Positions 7,842 to 7,972 of a DNA stretch of 7,972 nt are shown here, in pieces. Source of the DNA: Cyclobacteriaceae bacterium (GTDB taxonomy: Bacteria; Bacteroidota; Bacteroidia; Cytophagales; Cyclobacteriaceae); NCBI GenBank assembly GCA_013140395.1, contig JABFSY010000095.1, positions 1 to 7,972 on the forward strand, read 5' to 3'. Under the pieces are notes generated by a model. It did no database searches, was not told where the DNA came from, and saw only the letters and a program-made list of their open reading frames with translations. How positions within the stretch are numbered: the stretch's first letter is position 1; every line of letters starts with the position of its first letter. A program made the translations under genes and the position numbers.

Positions 7842-7883
7842 TTTAATCGAATAACAACATAAATACAATCGTTTTCGATTAAA
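7842..7883. promoter_or_regulatory. 10-bp inverted repeat TTTAATCGAA-N22-TTCGATTAAA, candidate operator
   Basis: The arms TTTAATCGAA (7842-7851) and TTCGATTAAA (7874-7883) are perfect reverse complements. A third AATCG lies at 7867-7871 and pairs with CGATT (7876-7880) around TTTT. The two AATCG copies are 22 bases apart, about two helical turns, so a dimeric or tetrameric regulator could bind one face. The position, about 120-160 bases before susC, suits an activator or repressor site. I cannot name the regulator family. Confidence 0.4.
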
Positions 7884-7890
7884 TATTTGG

Positions 7891-7909
7891 CGCAATGGAC
7901 GCTTGCGTC
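7891..7909. repeat. Overlapping small palindromes CGCAA/TTGCG and GACGC/GCGTC
   Basis: CGCAA (7891-7895) pairs with TTGCG (7903-7907) across 7 bases, and GACGC (7898-7902) pairs with GCGTC (7905-7909) across TT. The two pairings exclude each other. They form a GC-rich island in an AT-rich upstream region, which is why I list them, but the arms are only 5 bases and could arise by chance. Confidence 0.25.
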
Positions 7910-7972
7910 ACAGAATAAAAACACTCGCTTTTTAAAGGTAAAAGCAAGTTATTTTCTAATTGGATTTTATGC

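Larger units (their letters stand above)
7722..7972 (-). promoter_or_regulatory. Upstream/leader region of the susC operon
   Basis: These 251 bases hold no convincing coding sequence. They contain three separate inverted repeats, listed individually, plus AT-rich tracts. As the region directly upstream of the first gene of an apparent operon, it should carry the promoter and any regulator site. I see no perfect Bacteroidota promoter (TTG near -33, TAnnTTTG near -7). Confidence 0.6.

Noticed and set aside
1..7972. Mobile element, CRISPR array, tRNA or rRNA
   Set aside because: I saw no transposase or integrase coding, no regularly spaced repeats, and no structured RNA gene on either strand.

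Overview
The window is part of a Bacteroidota polysaccharide-utilisation locus (PUL). All genes lie on the minus strand, so transcription runs from right to left. The evidence for the phylum is the SusC/SusD pair, lipoprotein signals followed by Asp/Lys-rich residues, Ig-like (Big_5-type) lipoproteins and AT-rich spacers. The protein style resembles Cytophagales or Chitinophagales members, but I cannot assign a genus.

In transcription order: 7722-7972 is a non-coding upstream region rich in inverted repeats. 4743-7721 is a SusC-type TonB-dependent outer-membrane receptor, full length except for one in-frame TGA at codon 468. 3243-4741 is its SusD-type glycan-binding lipoprotein, full length except for a one-base frameshift near codon 62. 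2608-3192 is an Ig-like lipoprotein that stops where a LamG-type domain would be expected to begin; its last codons read out of frame into the next gene. 702-2690 is a complete lipoprotein with two Ig-like domains and a C-terminal catalytic domain of the 'glycoamylase' family (PF10091), the family that contains the GH144 endo-beta-1,2-glucanases. 1-672 is the N-terminal part of a second, shorter enzyme of the same family, which runs off the left edge. Gaps between genes are 1 to 50 bases with no visible terminator, so this looks like one operon.

In an intact version, SusC and SusD would bind and import an oligosaccharide, the Ig/LamG lipoprotein would act as an accessory surface glycan-binding protein, and the two PF10091 enzymes would cleave the glucan. 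The spacing of acidic residues in both enzymes fits beta-1,2-glucan as the target, though this is inferred from family knowledge.

The main oddity is that all three genes of the uptake and binding module carry a lesion, each of a different kind (nonsense, frameshift, apparent domain deletion), while the visible enzyme genes read cleanly. Either the import half of this PUL is decaying or being remodelled, or the assembly has errors. The deletion appears to have placed the enzyme gene directly against its neighbour and left it with a TTG start. I found no RNA genes, mobile elements or CRISPR array, and nothing I would call a new system.
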